A DNA stretch of 64,000 nt, from the NCBI GenBank assembly GCA_001899285.1, contig MKWA01000022.1, positions 350,507 to 414,506 on the forward strand. The letters are read 5' to 3'. The notes beneath the pieces were generated by a model. That model had not been told where the DNA came from. It saw only the letters and a list, made by a program, of their open reading frames with translations, and searched no databases. The position numbers and the translations under genes were made by a program. This DNA is from Rhizobiales bacterium 64-17. Lineage in GTDB: Bacteria > Pseudomonadota > Alphaproteobacteria > Rhizobiales > Xanthobacteraceae. Positions 25,379-34,439 of the stretch are shown here, piece after piece. How positions within the stretch are numbered: position 1 is the first letter of the stretch; the number at the start of each line of letters is the position of its first letter.

Positions 25379-26956
25379 ATGCGTTTGAAAGATCCTCGGA
25401 ACATCACTGTCCCATGCGCGGATGGTGTCGATCACGACCGGCGGCTGATCATGACAGGACTCGCCGCGCTCTGCGCGGGCGGCCCGCTCATTTCGTTGAA
25501 CTCGCCGGCCCTTGCTCAGGGCCAGGATTCGGCGGTGATCGGCTGGCCGAGCGACGTGCCTTCGTGGGATCCGAACCAGCGGTTCAGTCCGGATTCGCAA
25601 CCGCTGTTCAAGCTGGTGTTCGACCAGCCGCTCGACCAGGATCCGGCGCTGCATCTGATCCCGAAGCTGATCACCAAGTGGGACATGGCGCCGGACGGCC
25701 TCAGCCTATCCGTCGAATTGCGCGACGACGTCTCTTTCCACAACGGCGACCGGATGACGGCGGACGACTTCCGCTACACGTTCTTCGAACGGATCAAGGC
25801 GGGTCATGCCGTCGATACCAAATCGTCATTCGGCAAGGTCAGCGACATCGAGGTTCAATCGCCGACCAAGGCGGTGATGAAGTTCTCGTCTCCCGCGCCG
25901 ACGGCGCCGACATGGCTCGGCTTTCTCGGCAGCTACATCGTTCCCAAGAAATACATGGAATCCGTCGGGGTCGAGAAATTCCGTGAAAAGCCGGTCGGCA
26001 CCGGCCCGTATCAATTGGTCGAATATCAGTTGAATTCGCGGATCGTGCTGGAGCGGAATGAGAAGTATTGGGGGCCGAAGCCGGCGGTCCGGCGGGTGAT
26101 CTTCGAGATCCTCAAGGATCCTTCGGCGCGGGTCGCCGCGATCCAGTCGGGCCAGATCGATTTGACCATCAACGTGCCGGTGCGGGATATCGCGCGCCTG
26201 CAGCGCGAGCAAAGCCTCGCCGCCGAGATCAACCCGATCACCCGTGTCGTGCTGTTGCAGGTTCGTAACGACGAAGGCTTCTCGGACCGCAATGTTCGCC
26301 TCGCCGCGCACCATGCGATCGACAAGGCCGCGCTCTCGAAAGCATTCTATGCGGGCAGCGCCGTGCCGCTGTCGATTCCGGTCAGCCCCGGCTCTGCCGG
26401 CTACCTCGACAGTTACAAGTTCGCCTACGATCCGGAACTGTCGAAGAAGTTGCTGGCGCAATCCGGCTTCAGCACAGCAAAGCCTGCGCGGATCAAGTTC
26501 GCCTCGACCAACGGGCATTTCCCGAGCGACTACGACATGGCGCGCGCGATCCAGCAAATGTGGAAGAAGGTTGGCATCGAAGCCGAGCTGGAAACGATCG
26601 AATACGCGAAATATTTCGAGCTTAATCGTGCCGGCAAGCTTCCCGAGGCGACGCTTTATTCCTGGGACAATGCCTCGGGCGATCCGGAAATCTATTGCGG
26701 GTATCTCCTCAATCCGAAGCTGCCGATGTCGGCGTGGAAAGACCCGGCCATCGGCGGCGAGATCACGCGCCTGATGGCGGCGACGGACAACAAGGCGCGC
26801 ATCGAGGGCTGGAAGGCTCTGGCGAAGGACGCGGTGGAGCAGGGCGCCACCATTCCGTTGCTGCAGTCGGTCCAGACGCTGGTCCGGAAAAAGAAACTCG
26901 CCTACCTCAAATATGGGAACGGGTGGGTGCTGGCGAACTCGATGCGCTGGTCCTGA
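25379..26956 (+). CDS. ABC transporter substrate-binding protein, family 5 (DppA/OppA type)
   Basis: The 525-residue product has a signal-like N-terminus (MTGLAALCAGGPLISLNSPALAQ, in two parts) and a full SBP_bac_5 domain, including LIPKLITKWDMAPDGLSLSVELRDDVSFHNGD in segments and GTGPYQLVEY. Such proteins bind peptides, nickel chelates, opines or other amphipathic solutes in the periplasm. It heads an operon with two permeases and a fused ATPase. Confidence 0.9.
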   Translation: MRLKDPRNITVPCADGVDHDRRLIMTGLAALCAGGPLISLNSPALAQGQDSAVIGWPSDVPSWDPNQRFSPDSQPLFKLVFDQPLDQDPALHLIPKLITKWDMAPDGLSLSVELRDDVSFHNGDRMTADDFRYTFFERIKAGHAVDTKSSFGKVSDIEVQSPTKAVMKFSSPAPTAPTWLGFLGSYIVPKKYMESVGVEKFREKPVGTGPYQLVEYQLNSRIVLERNEKYWGPKPAVRRVIFEILKDPSARVAAIQSGQIDLTINVPVRDIARLQREQSLAAEINPITRVVLLQVRNDEGFSDRNVRLAAHHAIDKAALSKAFYAGSAVPLSIPVSPGSAGYLDSYKFAYDPELSKKLLAQSGFSTAKPARIKFASTNGHFPSDYDMARAIQQMWKKVGIEAELETIEYAKYFELNRAGKLPEATLYSWDNASGDPEIYCGYLLNPKLPMSAWKDPAIGGEITRLMAATDNKARIEGWKALAKDAVEQGATIPLLQSVQTLVRKKKLAYLKYGNGWVLANSMRWS

Positions 26957-27051
26957 ACGCCGGTGCCGGAGCGGGATCGGCATCGTTCGCGCTCCGGAAT
27001 ACGGCAGGGTGAGGAGGAGGCGGCGCGGCCGGTCCGCGCGCGTTGGCACTC

Positions 27052-28068
27052 ATGTTGACAACGATCGTGCCACTGATCGGCCGGCGCCTCATCGCCTCGA
27101 TCTTCATCCTGCTGGTCGTGTCGGTGCTGCTGTTTCTCGTGCTGCATGTGCTGCCGGTCGACCCCGCGGCGATGTCGATGCCGCCCACGGCGACGATCGC
27201 GGAGATCGAGGCGCATCGTCGCGAGATGGGCATGGATCAGCCGTTGTGGGATCAATACGCAATCTGGCTGGTGAAGCTGCTGCAGGGCGATCTCGGCACG
27301 TCGATTCATTTCAAGCGAAGCGTGTGGGGCCTGATTGCCGACGCCCTGCCGGCGACCATCGAACTCGCATTCCTCTCGATGCTGATCGCCACCGTGTTCG
27401 GCATCGGCGGCGGGTTGCTGCTGTTCGCGTCGCGCGGCTCCTATGCCGAGCCGGCCATCGATCTTGTCACCATCGTTCTGTTGTCCATTCCCGAATTCCT
27501 GTGGGCGTTGTTTTTCATTCTGATCTTCGGCGTCGCATTGAACGTGTTGCCGTTCACCGGACGGCTTGATGCCGATCTGCGGCTGCCCGAAGGTAGCAAC
27601 TTTCTGCTGCTGAATGCCCTGTTCTCGGGGCAGTTCGCGATTTTCTGGAATGCGTTGAAACACATGGTTCTGCCCTGCTTCGCGCTGGGCATCGCATTCT
27701 CGCCGGCGATCATGCGCGTTTTGCGATCCAGCCTGATCGACGTCTATCAGGATGACTATATCCATCTGGCGCGTTTGCGCGGCGTGACCGAGACGCGCAT
27801 TCTTCTGGGGCACGCGCTCAAGAACGCCATCCTTCCGACCTTGAGCCTGATGGGCGTGCAATTCGGTTTCCTGTTCGGCGGGACGCTGCTGGTGGAGGTG
27901 ATCTTCTCGTATCCGGGCCTCGGCAGCGTGATGGTCGACGCGGTCCGCAACGCCGATCTGCCCATCATCCAGGCCGTCGGTCTCGCCTATTGCGTGGTGG
28001 TTCTCGTGATCAACACGGTTGTCGATACGCTTTATCTCGTGCTCAATCCGAAGCTGAGGGCACAGTAG
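27052..28068 (+). CDS. ABC transporter permease, DppB type
   Basis: The 338-residue product has six predicted membrane helices, the long periplasmic loop typical of DppB/OppB, and an EAA-like loop (LRGVTETRILLGHALKNAILPT in parts). The ATG at 27052 is preferred to a TTG at 27043, and neither has a strong ribosome binding site. Its stop overlaps the GTG start of the next permease. Confidence 0.9.
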   Translation: MLTTIVPLIGRRLIASIFILLVVSVLLFLVLHVLPVDPAAMSMPPTATIAEIEAHRREMGMDQPLWDQYAIWLVKLLQGDLGTSIHFKRSVWGLIADALPATIELAFLSMLIATVFGIGGGLLLFASRGSYAEPAIDLVTIVLLSIPEFLWALFFILIFGVALNVLPFTGRLDADLRLPEGSNFLLLNALFSGQFAIFWNALKHMVLPCFALGIAFSPAIMRVLRSSLIDVYQDDYIHLARLRGVTETRILLGHALKNAILPTLSLMGVQFGFLFGGTLLVEVIFSYPGLGSVMVDAVRNADLPIIQAVGLAYCVVVLVINTVVDTLYLVLNPKLRAQ

Positions 28069-28919
28069 TGTTGCGCTCCGTCTTCCGCTCGAGCCGCGTG
28101 CTGATTGGCCTGACGATTGTCGGCATTCTGGTTGTCTGCGCCATTTTCGCGCCGCTGATCGCGCCGCACGACCCCAACGAGCAGAATCTCGTGTCGATCC
28201 TGCTGCCGCCGGCCTGGTCCGAAGGCGGTGACCCGTCGTTTCTGCTCGGGACCGATAGTCTTGGCCGGGACGTGCTGTCGCGTCTGATTTTCGGCGCCCG
28301 CGTGGCGATGACCGTGGCGGTTCTGGCCTCGCTCGGCGCGATGATCGTCGGCGCGGTGCTTGCCTATATCGCCGGCTATTTCGGCGGACGGATCGATGCG
28401 CTGATCGGGCGGGCGGTCGATGTCTGGATGTCGTTTCCGCCGGTTATCCTCTCGCTGATCCTGATGGTCGGACTCGGCGTCGGTCTGCGCAATGTCATTT
28501 TTGCGATCGTTGCCGTCGACTGGACGCGGTTCTGCCGCGTGATCCGCAGCGAGGTGCTGGTGGTCCGCCGCAAGGATTATATCGCCGCCGCGCAACTGAT
28601 GGGGTTTTCGCACCCCCGCGTGATCGTCAAGGAAATCGTACCGGCCACGCTCCCGCTGCTCATCACACTGCTGAGTATGGAGATGGGCATCGCGGTGATC
28701 GTCGAGGCGATCCTGTCCTTCGTCGGCATGAGCGTCAGCGCCAACACGCCGGCCTGGGGACAGATGGTGGCCGATGCGCGGCAGACGATCTATGAGGCGC
28801 CGTGGAATCTGTTTCTGCCGATCTTCGCGATCTTCCTGGCCGTTCTCGGCTTCAACATCCTTGGCGACGGTTTGCGCCGCACGCTGGATGTACGTTTGAT
28901 CGCGCGCGGGCGGACATAG
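28068..28919 (+). CDS. ABC transporter permease, DppC type
   Basis: The 283-residue product begins at a GTG that overlaps the previous stop (TAGTG), indicating translational coupling. It has the DppC/OppC N-terminal helix, then FLLGTDSLGRDVLSRLIFGAR and an EAA loop (AAAQLMGFSHPRVIVKEIVP in parts). It pairs with the DppB-type permease to form the membrane channel. Confidence 0.9.
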   Translation: MLRSVFRSSRVLIGLTIVGILVVCAIFAPLIAPHDPNEQNLVSILLPPAWSEGGDPSFLLGTDSLGRDVLSRLIFGARVAMTVAVLASLGAMIVGAVLAYIAGYFGGRIDALIGRAVDVWMSFPPVILSLILMVGLGVGLRNVIFAIVAVDWTRFCRVIRSEVLVVRRKDYIAAAQLMGFSHPRVIVKEIVPATLPLLITLLSMEMGIAVIVEAILSFVGMSVSANTPAWGQMVADARQTIYEAPWNLFLPIFAIFLAVLGFNILGDGLRRTLDVRLIARGRT

Positions 28920-28923
28920 CGCC

Positions 28924-30780
28924 ATGAGCATTCTCGCGGTCGACAATCTCGAGGTCAGCGCGCGGATCGGGACGGCGCGCATTCCCGTGGTGAGCGGGCT
29001 TGGCTTTACCCTGCAACGGGGCTCCGTTCTCGGCGTGGTCGGCGAGTCCGGCGCTGGAAAATCGATGATCGGACGGGCGATCGCGCAAATTCTGCCGCAA
29101 GGGTTCTCGGTGACTGGCGGCCTGTCCTTTCTGGGACAGGATCTGATCGGGATGCCCGCGGAGCAGCGGCGCATGCTGCTTGGGCGCGATATCGCGTTCG
29201 TGCCGCAGGAGCCGCTGTCGGGGCTCAACCCCGTTCTCACCATCGGCGCCCAGATCGACGAGCATCTCGCGCGTTTGGGGATCGGCGCGAAACGCGCGCG
29301 CCGGGATTACGCACTGGATATGCTCAATGCGGTGCGGCTGCCGCGTCCCGCGGACATCCTCGGCAAATATGCGCACCAGTTGTCCGGCGGCATGTGTCAA
29401 CGCGTGTTGATTGCCATGGCCTTCGCGAGCCGGCCGAAGCTCCTGATCGCGGATGAGCCGACCACCGCGCTCGATGTCACGACGCAATCGCGGATCGTCG
29501 AACTGATCCGCGATCTGCAACGGAGTGAAGGCACCAGCGTAATCTTCATCACGCACGACTTGCGGCTGGCCGCGGACATCTCGGATCAGGTCCTGGTTCT
29601 GTATGCCGGCCGTCTCGCGGAATACGGGCCGGCGAAAGAGATTTTTGCCGATGCGGCGCACCCCTATACGCGATGCTTGCAACTGTCCAATCCCTCCGTT
29701 CACGCCTCGCGGATCGGGCTGTATTCGCTTCCGGATCGCATGCCGGGGATCAGTGCGCTCGGCAGCATCGCCGGATGCTTGTTCGGCCCGCGCTGTCCGA
29801 ATGTGATCGATGCGTGTCGCGAAAAGACGCCGCGGGCGGTCAGCGTCGGCGAGGGGCATGACGTCGCCTGCATTCGCAGCGATCTGACGGCGCGGATCGA
29901 TCCGCCACTGCGGCAGGCGATCGACAAGAAACCCTATGGCGCCTCGCTGCTGACGGTCGAATCAGTATCAAAGACGTTTTCCATGACGTCCGGAATCTTC
30001 CGGCGCACGAATTTTCAAGCCGTCAGGAACATCAACTTCACGCTCCAGCAGAACGAGTTTGTCGGCATTGTCGGTGAAAGCGGCTCGGGCAAAAGCACCG
30101 TCGCGCGTCTTCTGTGCGGGCTGGAAACGGCAACCGAAGGCAAGCTCGTTCTCGCCGGCCGCGATGTCACCGGCGGTGACAAGGTGTCGCGCCAGCATCA
30201 GCGCGCGCATATCCAAATGGTGTTTCAAGATCCACAATCGGCGCTCAATCCGCGCCGGTCCGTCGCCAGCATCATCACGCAAGCCATGGAGGCAGCGGGA
30301 CAGGCGACGTGGCGCGACCGCCTGGCGAAAGCCGAGGCGTTGCTGCACGAGGTCGGGTTGCCGTCGGATGCGGCGTTGCGCTTTCCCAGCGAACTGTCCG
30401 GCGGGCAAAAGCAACGGGTGAACATCGCGCGGGCCTTGTGCCGGGCGCCGGAAATTCTGGTCGCGGACGAGATCGTGTCGGGCCTCGACGTGTCGGTGCA
30501 GGCGCAGCTTCTGAACCTGCTGCTGCGCTTGCGCAGCGAGCGCAGCTTTTCGATGGTTCTGATCTCCCACGACCTCGCCGTGGTCCGCTATCTCTGCGAC
30601 CGCGTGTTCGTGATGCACAAGGGCGAGTTTGTGGAAGCGGGGCCGACGGCCGACGTTTTCGACCATCCGCAACATCCCTACACCGAGAGCCTGTTGGCGG
30701 CAGTGCCGCGGGACTTCGTCGCGGACGCCGCGCGCCGGGATCGCCGGAACGGGATTTCGCCGGCGGACGAAATCGTCTGA
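28924..30780 (+). CDS. Fused ABC transporter ATPase (DppD-DppF in one chain)
   Basis: The 618-residue product has two complete ATPase domains. The first has Walker A GESGAGKS (40-47), LSGGM and a DEPTTALD box. The second has GESGSGKS near residue 384, LSGGQ and VADEIVSGLDVS. Each half ends with the oligopeptide-type C-terminal extension; the first has a CLFGPRCPNVIDAC cluster. The fusion replaces the usual separate DppD and DppF genes. It closes the operon starting at 25379. Confidence 0.92.
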   Translation: MSILAVDNLEVSARIGTARIPVVSGLGFTLQRGSVLGVVGESGAGKSMIGRAIAQILPQGFSVTGGLSFLGQDLIGMPAEQRRMLLGRDIAFVPQEPLSGLNPVLTIGAQIDEHLARLGIGAKRARRDYALDMLNAVRLPRPADILGKYAHQLSGGMCQRVLIAMAFASRPKLLIADEPTTALDVTTQSRIVELIRDLQRSEGTSVIFITHDLRLAADISDQVLVLYAGRLAEYGPAKEIFADAAHPYTRCLQLSNPSVHASRIGLYSLPDRMPGISALGSIAGCLFGPRCPNVIDACREKTPRAVSVGEGHDVACIRSDLTARIDPPLRQAIDKKPYGASLLTVESVSKTFSMTSGIFRRTNFQAVRNINFTLQQNEFVGIVGESGSGKSTVARLLCGLETATEGKLVLAGRDVTGGDKVSRQHQRAHIQMVFQDPQSALNPRRSVASIITQAMEAAGQATWRDRLAKAEALLHEVGLPSDAALRFPSELSGGQKQRVNIARALCRAPEILVADEIVSGLDVSVQAQLLNLLLRLRSERSFSMVLISHDLAVVRYLCDRVFVMHKGEFVEAGPTADVFDHPQHPYTESLLAAVPRDFVADAARRDRRNGISPADEIV

Positions 30781-30825
30781 ATCGGCGGCGGGCAAAGCGC
30801 GTCGCCGGTGCCAATGCGACCACTC

Positions 30826-30850
30826 ACTTGTTGCGAAAATCGCAACAAGT
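30826..30850. promoter_or_regulatory. Perfect 11-bp palindrome upstream of the sugar-type ABC operon
   Basis: Arms ACTTGTTGCGA and TCGCAACAAGT flank a 3-base AAA centre. The site lies 87 bases before the permease start and 46 bases after the previous operon. A 3-base loop and TTTCCC tail make a terminator less likely than a dimeric-regulator site. Confidence 0.55.
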
Positions 30851-30936
30851 TTCCCGAAATAGCCTCATTCTAACATCTTTGGAATCGCTATGATTTTCGT
30901 ACCGCACGATGATCACGCTGACGCCAAAGAGAGTTC

Positions 30937-31878
30937 ATGCGCCTTCCGACGACGCTCGCCTCGAATATTGGTCCGTTGATTGTCCCCGCCGTCTTCGCGG
31001 TGATGGTCCTGACGTTCTGGTCGATTGATTCCCGCTATCTGTCGTCGGCCAATCTGCTCAACATCATGAATCAGGTCTCCATCATGATGGTGGTGACCGT
31101 TGCGGCCAGTCTGGTGATCTTCACCGGCGGCTTCGACCTGTCGGCTGGCGCGGTGGTGGCGTTGAGCGGCGTGGCTGCGTCCCTGGCCATCGAGTACACC
31201 GACAGCGTCGCGATCGCGTTGCTCGCGGGCGTCGCGATGGGGATGCTGGTGGGTGCCGCCAACGGCTTCTTCGTCGGTTATTGCGGCGTGTCGCCTTTGA
31301 TCGTCACGCTCGGCGCGCTGAATATCGCGCGCGGCCTTGCGCTGATTCTCGCGGGCGGCAGCGCGATGTACAATTTCCCCACCTGGTTCACCGATCTCGG
31401 GACATCGCGTGTCCTCGGCGTGCCGCTCCTGTTCGTGATCGCGCTCACCGTCTTCGCCGTGTTCGCTGTCGTTCTGCGGTTCACGACGTTCGGCGTGTCG
31501 CTCTACGCCGCCGGCGGAAACGCGCAGGCCGCCGAACTCTCCGGCATCAATGTCAAATTCATCCGCTTCGTCACCTACGCGTTGGCGGGCGCGGTGACGG
31601 CTATTGCCGGCCTGATGCTTTGCGCGCGGACCGGCGGTGGCGAGCCGACCGCCGGCTTTCTTTATGAACTCGAGGCCATCGCCGCCGTGGTTCTCGGTGG
31701 CGCGTCGCTCGCGGGCGGCGAGGGCCGTCTCTGGCGGTCGATGGTCGGCATCCTGCTTCTGACGGCGCTCGGGAACGGCCTGAACATCGTCGGCGTCCAT
31801 CCGCATTGGAAAGGCGTGGCGATCGGCGGAATCCTCGTTCTGGCCGCCTCGCTCGAAGCTCTTCGCAGACGAAAATAG
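30937..31878 (+). CDS. ABC transporter permease, ribose/RbsC type
   Basis: The 313-residue product has eight to ten predicted membrane helices. It carries the RbsC-like motifs GGFDLSAGAVVALSGVAA, GLNPLIVTLG-like VSPLIVTLGALNIARG and GGNAQAAELSGINV. BPD_transp_2 permeases move sugars, nucleosides, autoinducer-2 or related polar solutes. Its operon partners are flavin and molybdenum oxidoreductases, so the solute may be an N-heterocycle. Confidence 0.9.
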   Translation: MRLPTTLASNIGPLIVPAVFAVMVLTFWSIDSRYLSSANLLNIMNQVSIMMVVTVAASLVIFTGGFDLSAGAVVALSGVAASLAIEYTDSVAIALLAGVAMGMLVGAANGFFVGYCGVSPLIVTLGALNIARGLALILAGGSAMYNFPTWFTDLGTSRVLGVPLLFVIALTVFAVFAVVLRFTTFGVSLYAAGGNAQAAELSGINVKFIRFVTYALAGAVTAIAGLMLCARTGGGEPTAGFLYELEAIAAVVLGGASLAGGEGRLWRSMVGILLLTALGNGLNIVGVHPHWKGVAIGGILVLAASLEALRRRK

Positions 31879-31916
31879 ACGATCATCATCACGATCCGAA
31901 GGCAGGGGAGAATTTC

Positions 31917-32876
31917 ATGTCGAAAAAGCTGGCGTTCCTTTTCTCGGCGGCGCTTCTCGCGCTGATGTCCGGCAACGCTGTTGCCCAGACCAAGACCTAC
32001 ACCGTCGGCATCTCGCTGCCGGAGGCGCAGAATCCGTTCTATGTGCTGCTCGGCAAGTCCGCCGTGGAGACATTCAAGCAGCGTGGCATCGAGGCGACGC
32101 TGCTGTCGGCCAATGCGGACGTCAACGAGCAGATCAACAACATCAACGATCTCGCGGCCAAGAAGGTCGATGCGATCCTGATGTCGCCGCTCGACACCGA
32201 AGGCCCGGCCTCGGCGGTCAAGCGCGCGCATGACGCCGGCATTCCGATCTTCATGGTCGCCCGCACGCTGGACAAGCGTTTCGGCAACATCTGGAAGACG
32301 TTCGTCGGCATTCACTTCGACGAGATCGGCAAGTCCAAGGGCGAGTGGGTGGTGAAGAACACCAAGCCGGGCAAGGTCGCGATGCTGCTCGGACCGGCCG
32401 GCGCGCTGGTGATGGTCGAGCAGGACAAGGCGTTCCGCAGCGTCATCGAGCCGGCCGGATACAAGGTGACGTTCGCTCAGAACTCGACGCAGACCCGCGA
32501 GAACGGTTTGAAACTGAGCGAAGACGCCTTGATCGCGAATCCCGATCTCGTGGCGATCTACGCCTCGAACGATGATCTGGCGCTCGGCGCGGCGCAAGCG
32601 GTGAAAGCGGCTGGCAAGACAGGGCAGGTGGCAGTGATCGGCCTCAACGGTTCGCCGCCGGCGCTGGCGGCCGTCCACAAAGGCGAGATGGCGGCGACCG
32701 TGCTGCTCGATCCCATCGGCTGGGGCCGCACGGCGGCGCTGACCGTTGCCGACTATCTGCAGAACAAGAAAGAGCCGGAGCCGTTCGTCACCTTCCAGTA
32801 TCGCATGGTCGGGCAGGCCGATGCGTTCGATTTGATCCCGCCGCCGCTGCGCGAACGGCTCGGTGTGAAGAAGTAA
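31917..32876 (+). CDS. ABC transporter periplasmic sugar-type binding protein
   Basis: The 319-residue product begins at an ATG preceded by AGGGGAG. It has a signal peptide (LAFLFSAALLALMSGNAVAQ) and a Peripla_BP_4 fold: VGISLPEAQNPFYVLLGKSA, DAILMSPLDTEGPASAV and IYASNDDLALGAAQAVK. It lies between the permease and ATPase genes of the same importer. Confidence 0.92.
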   Translation: MSKKLAFLFSAALLALMSGNAVAQTKTYTVGISLPEAQNPFYVLLGKSAVETFKQRGIEATLLSANADVNEQINNINDLAAKKVDAILMSPLDTEGPASAVKRAHDAGIPIFMVARTLDKRFGNIWKTFVGIHFDEIGKSKGEWVVKNTKPGKVAMLLGPAGALVMVEQDKAFRSVIEPAGYKVTFAQNSTQTRENGLKLSEDALIANPDLVAIYASNDDLALGAAQAVKAAGKTGQVAVIGLNGSPPALAAVHKGEMAATVLLDPIGWGRTAALTVADYLQNKKEPEPFVTFQYRMVGQADAFDLIPPPLRERLGVKK

Positions 32877-32882
32877 GCGCCG

Positions 32883-34439
32883 ATGACCTCTCCGCAGACC
32901 ATGACATCGTCGGGGCAGGATGTGTTCCTGTCGGCGCACGGATTGAGCCGAAGTTACGGGCCGATCCAGGCGCTGTCCGATGTCTCGGTGGAGATTCGGC
33001 GCGGAGAGGTACATGCCATCGTCGGCGAGAACGGCGCCGGCAAATCGACCCTGATGCGGCTGCTGGCGGGCGAAGAACGACCCGACAGCGGCCGCATCCT
33101 GATCGACGGCAAGCCGGTCGAACTCGGCAGCCCGCATCAAGCGAAGGCGCAGGGTATCGCCATCGTCCATCAGCAGTTCCAGCTCGTGGACACGCTGACG
33201 GTCGCGGAGAACATCTTTCTCGGTCGGCCCAAGCGGTGGTTCGGTCTCGTCGACCGGCGCAGCATGCAGCGGGCGGCCGCGGAACGGCTGCGGTCATTCG
33301 GAATGCAGGGCAAGGCCGGCGTCTGGGTCCGCGATCTGACGGTGGCGGAACGGCAGCTTGTCGAGATCGCCCGCGCGCTCGACGGTGATGCCAAGCTTCT
33401 GATTCTGGACGAGCCGACCGCGTCGCTCGGTGCCGAGGAGCGCGATGAGCTGTTCCGTCACGTCCGGCGGATGAAAGCGCAGGGCGCGGCAATTGTTCTG
33501 ATCGCGCACAATCTGGATGAAGTTCTGGCGATCTCCGATCGGGTGACGGTGCTGCGCAACGGGCGCAAGATCGATTCCTTGCCGCGGGCCGCTGTCGATT
33601 ATGCGGGCGTGGTCGCGATGATCGTCGGTCGCGAACTGGCCCACGGTTATCAGAAAGCGGATGTGCCGCGCGGCGCGCCGGTGCTGACGGCACAAAAGAT
33701 GATCCGATCGGCTGACGGCGCCGGCTTCGATGACATAAGCCTGCGTCGCGGCGAGATCGTCGGCATCCCGACCTATGTGGGGGCGATGGTCGATCGCACG
33801 CTGGCCGAATTGACCGGTCTGCGGCGGTTTTCCGGAACGGCGCTGTCGGTCGATGGGCGCGATCTGTCGCGCGCGTCGATCCGCGCCTTCATTGATGCCG
33901 GTGTCTGTCTGATCCCCGGTGATGCGATGGCGGAAGGTCTCATTCCGAATTTTTCCATCGCCGATAATATCCTGCTGCCGAATCTCAAACGGTTCAGGTC
34001 GGCTGGCGTCGTGCGGCGCCGTGCGCTGCGCGCTGCCGTGATGGACCTTATCAAGGAACTGGATATCCGCCCGGCCAACCCGGATGCGCCGGTGCGTTCG
34101 CTGTCCGGAGGCAATCGCCAGAAGGTGGTCATCGCCAAATGGCTGGCGCGCGGTGCGACTGTTTACGTGATGAACGATCCAACCAAGGCGGTCGATGTTG
34201 GCGCCAAGGCGGAAATCTATCGTCTGCTCGGCAATGTGGTGCGCGACAACAGGGCGATCCTGCTGGTGTCGTCGGATACGGATGAACTGATTGGTTTGTC
34301 GGACCGGATCATCGTGTTGCGCGACCAGCAGGCGGTTGCGGAATTTCCGGAGCATCCGGCGGACAAGCAGAGCCTGTTGGCGGCGATCGTTGGGCGATCC
34401 GCCGAGAGCCGGTCAGCGTTACAGGAGGCGCCGCGATGA
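32883..34439 (+). CDS. ABC transporter ATPase, RbsA type with two domains
   Basis: The 518-residue product has an intact N-terminal ATPase: GENGAGKST, LTVAERQLVEIARAL and LLILDEPTASL. The C-terminal domain has a degenerate P-loop (GIPTYVGAMVDRT, no GK[ST]) but keeps LSGGNRQKVVIAKWL and NDPTKAVDVG. An inactive second site is usual for RbsA-type ATPases, here more eroded than normal. The stop overlaps the next ATG (ATGA). Confidence 0.92.
   Translation: MTSPQTMTSSGQDVFLSAHGLSRSYGPIQALSDVSVEIRRGEVHAIVGENGAGKSTLMRLLAGEERPDSGRILIDGKPVELGSPHQAKAQGIAIVHQQFQLVDTLTVAENIFLGRPKRWFGLVDRRSMQRAAAERLRSFGMQGKAGVWVRDLTVAERQLVEIARALDGDAKLLILDEPTASLGAEERDELFRHVRRMKAQGAAIVLIAHNLDEVLAISDRVTVLRNGRKIDSLPRAAVDYAGVVAMIVGRELAHGYQKADVPRGAPVLTAQKMIRSADGAGFDDISLRRGEIVGIPTYVGAMVDRTLAELTGLRRFSGTALSVDGRDLSRASIRAFIDAGVCLIPGDAMAEGLIPNFSIADNILLPNLKRFRSAGVVRRRALRAAVMDLIKELDIRPANPDAPVRSLSGGNRQKVVIAKWLARGATVYVMNDPTKAVDVGAKAEIYRLLGNVVRDNRAILLVSSDTDELIGLSDRIIVLRDQQAVAEFPEHPADKQSLLAAIVGRSAESRSALQEAPR

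Noticed and set aside
31662-33170. Long minus-strand reading of 502 residues
   Set aside because: It runs antisense to a clear binding-protein/ATPase gene pair, is Arg/His-rich and has no domain. It is a high-GC shadow.
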